Of a stretch of 64,000 nucleotides of DNA, positions 60,241 to 64,000 are shown one piece after another. The position numbers were made by a program, and so were the translations under genes. The notes below the pieces were generated by a model that was not told the origin of the DNA, ran no database searches, and saw only the letters and a list, made by a program, of their open reading frames with translations. Within the stretch, counting starts at the first letter, position 1; each line of letters starts with the position of its first letter. The DNA lies in NCBI RefSeq assembly GCF_000367365.1, contig NZ_BARF01000042.1, positions 159,207 to 223,206 of the forward strand, read 5' to 3'. The stretch is from Streptomyces prunicolor NBRC 13075 (GTDB taxonomy: Bacteria > Actinomycetota > Actinomycetes > Streptomycetales > Streptomycetaceae).

Positions 60241-61387
60241 GCGCCGCCAACGCGATCCGCTCCGCGACCGCGTTCATCGACTCGCCCTTCGCATCCGTCG
60301 AGTTGACCGAGTAGACGAGGGTGCGGGACAGGTCGCGGGTGGCGAGGACGACGGCGCTGTAGCCGTACCGGGAACCGGACTTGAGCCAGTAGACCTTGCC
60401 GCCGTACTCGAAGCGCTGGAGCCCCGCGCTGTAGCCGGCGCCCTCGATGCCGGCCGGGACCGTGAACATCTCCTTCAGTTGCGGGCGCGGCACGATCCGG
60501 CCCCGGAACAGTGCCGTGATCAGCCGTTCCAGGTCGGCGGTCGTCGAGATCATGTCGCCGGCCGCCCAGCGGTCGGCCTGGTTCCAGTTCGTGACGTCCA
60601 CGAACTCCTTTGTGCCGTCGGCCTGTTGGACCAGCTGGTAGCCGTGGTTGTGCGGGCCGAGGATGCGCGGGTCGGTGCCGGGGAAGTAGGTGTCCCGCAT
60701 GCCCGCCGGGCGCAGGACGAGCCGGGTGGCCTCCGTGGCGTACGAGTGACCCGTCACCTTCTCGATCAGCAGGCCGAGGATCGTGTAGTTGACGTTGAGG
60801 TAGTCCTGCCGCTCGCCCGGCCGGAACTCCGGGCCCTTCGCCACCGCCGACGCCACCACCTGCCTCGGCGTGAGCGTGTCGAAGCGGTGCGCGTACTGGT
60901 CCTCGAAGGCGTCCCCGAAACCGTCGCCTGCCTGGATGCCGCTGGTGTGGTTCAGCAACTGCCGTACGGAGATGGGCTCGAAGGCCTTCGTGAGGAGCCC
61001 CGGCAGGTAGTGCTGGATCGGGGAGTCCAGGTCGACCTTCCCCTGCGCCGTCAGCCGCAGCACGGTCGCCGCCGTCACCACCTTCGTCGTCGAACCGGCC
61101 CGGAAGCGCGCGTCGGGGTCGGCGGCGGCACCGCTCTCCAGATCGTGCACGCCTGAACTACCGCGCCAGGTCCCGTCCGTGCCTCCCACTCGCACGAGAG
61201 CCGCCGTCGCGTCGGAGTTCGGGAGCCCGGTGAGCGCGGCGCGCAGGGCTTCGGCGTCCGGTCCGGCCGTCGCCCGCGCGGTGGTCGACGGGGACGCGGC
61301 GAACGCGGGTGCGGCCAACGGGCCTGCCGCGAGGGCCAGTACGAGGGAGGCGGTGAGGGCGGTGGTGGTCCGGCGGCGGGGGCGCAT
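60233..61387 (-). CDS. Secreted serine hydrolase / D-Ala-D-Ala carboxypeptidase-like
   Basis: 384 residues. Signal peptide (LTASLVLALAAGPLAAPAFA), then the class C beta-lactamase fold: S99-T-T-K102 (nucleophile and base), Y196-L-N198 as the YxN motif, and KSG near 350 as the KTG-like motif. Members are D-Ala-D-Ala carboxypeptidases or esterases; beta-lactamase activity is not indicated. ATG 61387 has an AGGAG site. Divergent from the alginate-lyase-like gene. Confidence 0.9.
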   Translation of the reverse strand: MRPRRRTTTALTASLVLALAAGPLAAPAFAASPSTTARATAGPDAEALRAALTGLPNSDATAALVRVGGTDGTWRGSSGVHDLESGAAADPDARFRAGSTTKVVTAATVLRLTAQGKVDLDSPIQHYLPGLLTKAFEPISVRQLLNHTSGIQAGDGFGDAFEDQYAHRFDTLTPRQVVASAVAKGPEFRPGERQDYLNVNYTILGLLIEKVTGHSYATEATRLVLRPAGMRDTYFPGTDPRILGPHNHGYQLVQQADGTKEFVDVTNWNQADRWAAGDMISTTADLERLITALFRGRIVPRPQLKEMFTVPAGIEGAGYSAGLQRFEYGGKVYWLKSGSRYGYSAVVLATRDLSRTLVYSVNSTDAKGESMNAVAERIALAALK

Positions 61388-61694
61388 CGGCTGCTCCTGG
61401 GATCTCCGGCGAGGTGGGTGTCGGTGATCAGCCTTGTCCGGTACGGCCGTTCGCGGATCGTCGGCGAGGAGGGCGCCCGTCCCTGATGCCGCCCGGGTCA
61501 ACTGTCGTACTGCGTAAGGGTGTTGTAGGGGTTGCCCCCTACGGGATCGAGCCAACTCGGCACGCCGCAAACGGTGTTGAAGCCGGGTCCCGCACCCGGC
61601 ATCGCACTCGGCGCCGTAAAAACTGTTATCCCGGAAGCCTTCACTCCGTCTCCCTCTGCGTCCCCCAGTCTCCTCACGCACCGGAGCCACCCAC
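61388..61694. other. Divergent intergenic region
   Basis: 307 nt between two divergent genes. It holds a hairpin GTAGGGG-TTGC-CCCCTAC (61525-61542) and otherwise GC-rich DNA without a clear promoter or coding frame. Confidence 0.5.
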
Positions 61695-62984
61695 ATGGCC
61701 ACCAGCGCCCGCAAGCCCACCAACAAGCACCGCCTCACCCGCCGGGGCCTCTTCACCCTCGGCGGCGGAGTCGCGGCGGCGGGAGTCGTCGGCGGCGGTA
61801 TCGCCGCGTTCTCCGGGGGAGGGGCGGACGCCGCGCAGACCGGCACAGCCACCGCCATCGGTACCGCCACCGCCCGGCCGCAGGCCCTCGTCCACCCGGG
61901 CATGCTGCACAACGCCGGCGACCTGAACCGCGCCAAGGTCCGCGTCGCCGCCCGCAAGGACCCGTGGCTGTCGGGCTGGACACGGCTCACCGCCAACCGG
62001 CACTCCGACAGCACCTGGCAGGCCCGCCCGCAGGCCACCGTCGTACGCGGCGGCACCGGCCAGAACTACGTCACCCTCTACAACGACATCCACGCCGCCT
62101 ACCAGAACGCCCTGCGCTGGCGGATCGGCGGCACAAAGGCCAACGGCGACACGGCAGTCGCCATCCTCAACGCCTGGTCGGCCACCCTCGCCACGGTCAG
62201 CGGCAACTCCGACCGCTTCCTGGCCTCCGGCATCTACGGCTACCAGTTCGCGAACGCCGCCGAACTCGTCCGCGACCACCCGGACTTCGAGTTCGCCCGC
62301 TTCAAGAAGATGATGACCACGGTCTTCAAGCCGATGAACATCGACTTCCTGACCAACCACAACACCGCCAACATCACCAACTACTGGGCGAATTGGGACC
62401 TGTGCAACGTCGCCTCCCTCATGGCGACCGGCATCCTCTGCGACGACCGCGCCACCTTCGAACGCGGGGTCACCTACATGAAGTCCGGCGCGGGCAACGG
62501 TTCGTTCCAGCACGCCATCCCCCTCGTCTACGACGGCCAGGGCCTCGCCCAGTGGCAGGAGAGCGGCCGCGACCAGGGCCACACCATGATGGGCATGGGC
62601 CTGCTGGGCGCGATCTGCGAGATGGCCTGGAACCAGGACGTCGACCTCTACGGCTACCTCGACAACCGGTTCATGAAGGCCGCCGAGTACGTCGCCAAGT
62701 ACAACCTCGGCGGGGCCGTGCCCTTCACGACGTACGCCTGGCGCAGCGGCCAGGGCAACGGCAAGTACATGGAACAGCCTGTGATCTCCGACATAGCCCG
62801 GGGCGCCGTACGCCCGGTTTGGGAGATTCTGCACAACCACTACGCCCGCCGCCGACGCCTCTCCGCCCCGTTCATCACCCTCATGGCTGAGAAGGTGCGT
62901 GCGGAGGGCGGTGGCGGCGACTACGGCCCGAACAGCGGCGGTTTCGACCAACTCGGCTTCGGGACGCTGCTGTACAGCAAGTGA
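61695..62984 (+). CDS. Tat-exported alginate-lyase-like protein
   Basis: 429 residues. Twin-arginine signal (TRRGLFTLGGGVAAAGVVGG) and an all-alpha toroid fold with the alginate-lyase/PL5-like pattern: HPGMLHNAGDLNRAK, a NHNTANITNYWANWD stretch, the RDQGHTMMGMGLLGA segment with a candidate catalytic His, and AWRSGQGNGKYM. It probably degrades an acidic polysaccharide outside the cell. Substrate inferred from family style only. ATG 61695 is the natural start. Confidence 0.82.
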   Translation: MATSARKPTNKHRLTRRGLFTLGGGVAAAGVVGGGIAAFSGGGADAAQTGTATAIGTATARPQALVHPGMLHNAGDLNRAKVRVAARKDPWLSGWTRLTANRHSDSTWQARPQATVVRGGTGQNYVTLYNDIHAAYQNALRWRIGGTKANGDTAVAILNAWSATLATVSGNSDRFLASGIYGYQFANAAELVRDHPDFEFARFKKMMTTVFKPMNIDFLTNHNTANITNYWANWDLCNVASLMATGILCDDRATFERGVTYMKSGAGNGSFQHAIPLVYDGQGLAQWQESGRDQGHTMMGMGLLGAICEMAWNQDVDLYGYLDNRFMKAAEYVAKYNLGGAVPFTTYAWRSGQGNGKYMEQPVISDIARGAVRPVWEILHNHYARRRRLSAPFITLMAEKVRAEGGGGDYGPNSGGFDQLGFGTLLYSK

Positions 62985-63027
62985 CACCGGGCGGTATCGG
63001 ATGATGCCGGGGAGGGCGGGGAGCGAC

Positions 63028-64000
63028 ATGGACGGGCGGCAGTGGCGCTCCACCATCGCGGCGGCGCAGGCCGGTGACCGGCGGGCGCTGGACGAACTGG
63101 TCGCGGGCTGGCTGCCGTTGGTCTACAACGTGGTCGGCCGCGCCCTCAACGGCCACGCGGACGTGGACGATGTGGTCCAGGAGACGATGCTCCGCGCCGT
63201 CGACCACCTGGGCTCGCTCCGCGACCCCGACAGCTTCCGGTCCTGGCTGGTGGCGATCGCCATGCGCCAGATCCGGGACCGGGCCCGCCGCCGCAAATCC
63301 CCGGACCAACTCCCGGACGGGCTACCGGGGGACGCCGCCGACTTCGCCGAACTCACGGTCCTGCGGCTCCAGTTGGAGGGGCAGCGGCGCGAGGTCGCGG
63401 AGGCGGTGCGCTGGCTCGACGACGAGGACCGCCAACTCCTCTCCCTGTGGTGGCTGGAGGTCGCGGGCGAACTCACCCGCCGCGAACTGGCATCGGCGGT
63501 CGGCATCAGCCGCCAGCACGCGGCGGTCCGCGTCCAGCGGATGAAGGAACGCCTGGAGACCGCCCGGGGCATCGTCCGCGCCCTCGACACCGCCTGCCCC
63601 GACCTGCGCGACGTCACCGCCCGCTGGGACGGCCGCCACGACTCGGTCTGGCGCAAACGCATCGCCCGCCACCTACGAGGCTGCGCCTACTGCGGCGACC
63701 CCCGCGAGTCCGTCGTACCGGCGGAACGCCTCCTCGTCGGCATCGCCCTCGTCCCGCTGCCGATCGGGTTCACGCTGTCGTTGGCGTTCGGCGCGAAGAC
63801 GGCGGCGGCTGCGACGGGGGTGGCGGGAGCCGCCTTCGGATTCGGGGCGGCAGGGGGCGCTGGTGCTACGGGTGTCGGTGGTGCCAGTGGTGCCGCAGGG
63901 GCGGCGGGCTCGGCGGGTGTTGCGGGCGCGGCAGGTACCGCCGGGAGCGCGGGCGCCGCGGGCGCCGCGGGCGCCGCGGGCGCCGCAGGCTCGGCCGGGG
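63028..64000 (+). CDS. ECF sigma factor with zinc motif, membrane segment and Gly-Ala repeats (truncated)
   Basis: At least 324 residues, cut by the window edge with no stop seen. Regions 2 (DVDDVVQETMLRAVDHLG ... SFRSWLVAIAM) and 4 (EVAGELTRRELASAVGISRQHAAVRVQRMKERL) make it an ECF sigma factor. After about residue 200 comes H215-x3-C219-x2-C222, the zinc pattern of anti-sigma (ZAS) domains, then a membrane segment near 233-253 and a Gly/Ala-rich tail with 9-bp repeats. ATG 63028 has GGGGAGCGAC. A sigma factor and its own membrane-bound inhibitor seem fused in one chain. Confidence 0.85.
   Translation, partial: MDGRQWRSTIAAAQAGDRRALDELVAGWLPLVYNVVGRALNGHADVDDVVQETMLRAVDHLGSLRDPDSFRSWLVAIAMRQIRDRARRRKSPDQLPDGLPGDAADFAELTVLRLQLEGQRREVAEAVRWLDDEDRQLLSLWWLEVAGELTRRELASAVGISRQHAAVRVQRMKERLETARGIVRALDTACPDLRDVTARWDGRHDSVWRKRIARHLRGCAYCGDPRESVVPAERLLVGIALVPLPIGFTLSLAFGAKTAAAATGVAGAAFGFGAAGGAGATGVGGASGAAGAAGSAGVAGAAGTAGSAGAAGAAGAAGAAGSAG

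Noticed and set aside
60233..61387. Antibiotic-resistance beta-lactamase
   Set aside because: The fold is shared with D-Ala-D-Ala carboxypeptidases and esterases, and no class C-specific resistance context is visible.

Overview
The window is high-GC, gene-dense actinobacterial DNA and almost certainly a Streptomyces chromosome. The evidence is the whiG sporulation sigma factor, the four clustered type I signal peptidases (sipWXYZ), frequent GTG/TTG starts, apparently leaderless promoters, and the conserved order amtB-glnK-glnD / ffh / rpsP-KH-rimM-trmD-rplS / sip genes / NUDIX / yraN-comM-dprA / whiG / rpsB-tsf-pyrH-frr-cdsA-rlmN. This order is typical of a Streptomyces core region. I saw no rRNA, tRNA, transposase, integrase or CRISPR array.

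Layout. 1-300: 3' end of an unknown Cys-containing protein. 486-4746: nitrogen-sensing operon (ammonium channel, PII, PII-modifying enzyme) behind a GlnR-like operator. 4828-11871: SRP54, an FtsH-type protease, a methyltransferase on the minus strand, a compact archaeal/eukaryote-type prolyl-tRNA synthetase and a small HExxH protein. The 3' end of ffh and the 3' end of the methyltransferase gene, on either side of ftsH, each carry short tandem duplications. 12148-18891: ribosome and tRNA-modification operon leading into the signal peptidases. 18948-24289: conserved proteins, YraN, ComM-like ATPase, a DprA with a repeat-built N-terminal extension of about 216 residues, and WhiG. 24384-31903: TetR regulator, degenerate LytM protein, then translation (rpsB, tsf, frr), UMP kinase, CdsA and RlmN.

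31938 onward is more accessory. It holds a TPP riboswitch controlling thiBPQ; a sortase-signal surface protein behind a near-consensus promoter; LOG and VOC proteins; an ABC exporter pair with a degenerate ATPase signature; a polyamine/GABA-type catabolic locus (aminotransferase, Lrp regulator, aldehyde dehydrogenase, orphan polyamine-binding lipoprotein, second Lrp-like regulator); a carboxylesterase; a PhzF-like protein; an Lrp/PLP-lyase/amidohydrolase unit; a MarR/membrane-protein pair with a SnoaL-like remnant; and lipoamide dehydrogenase.

55770-57827 is a compact cassette: leader hairpin, secreted APDTG surface protein, class F sortase, ECF-type sigma factor and single-pass membrane protein. 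The right end has a secreted carboxylesterase, a four-helix membrane protein with a palindrome on its -35 box, a secreted serine hydrolase and a Tat-exported alginate-lyase-like protein. The last gene is a truncated ECF sigma factor whose C-terminal extension carries an anti-sigma-like zinc motif, a membrane segment and Gly-Ala repeats.

The most unusual items are that sigma factor, the DprA repeat extension, the sortase/sigma cassette, and the gene-end duplications flanking ftsH. Functional calls rest on motif recognition by eye; no database search was run.
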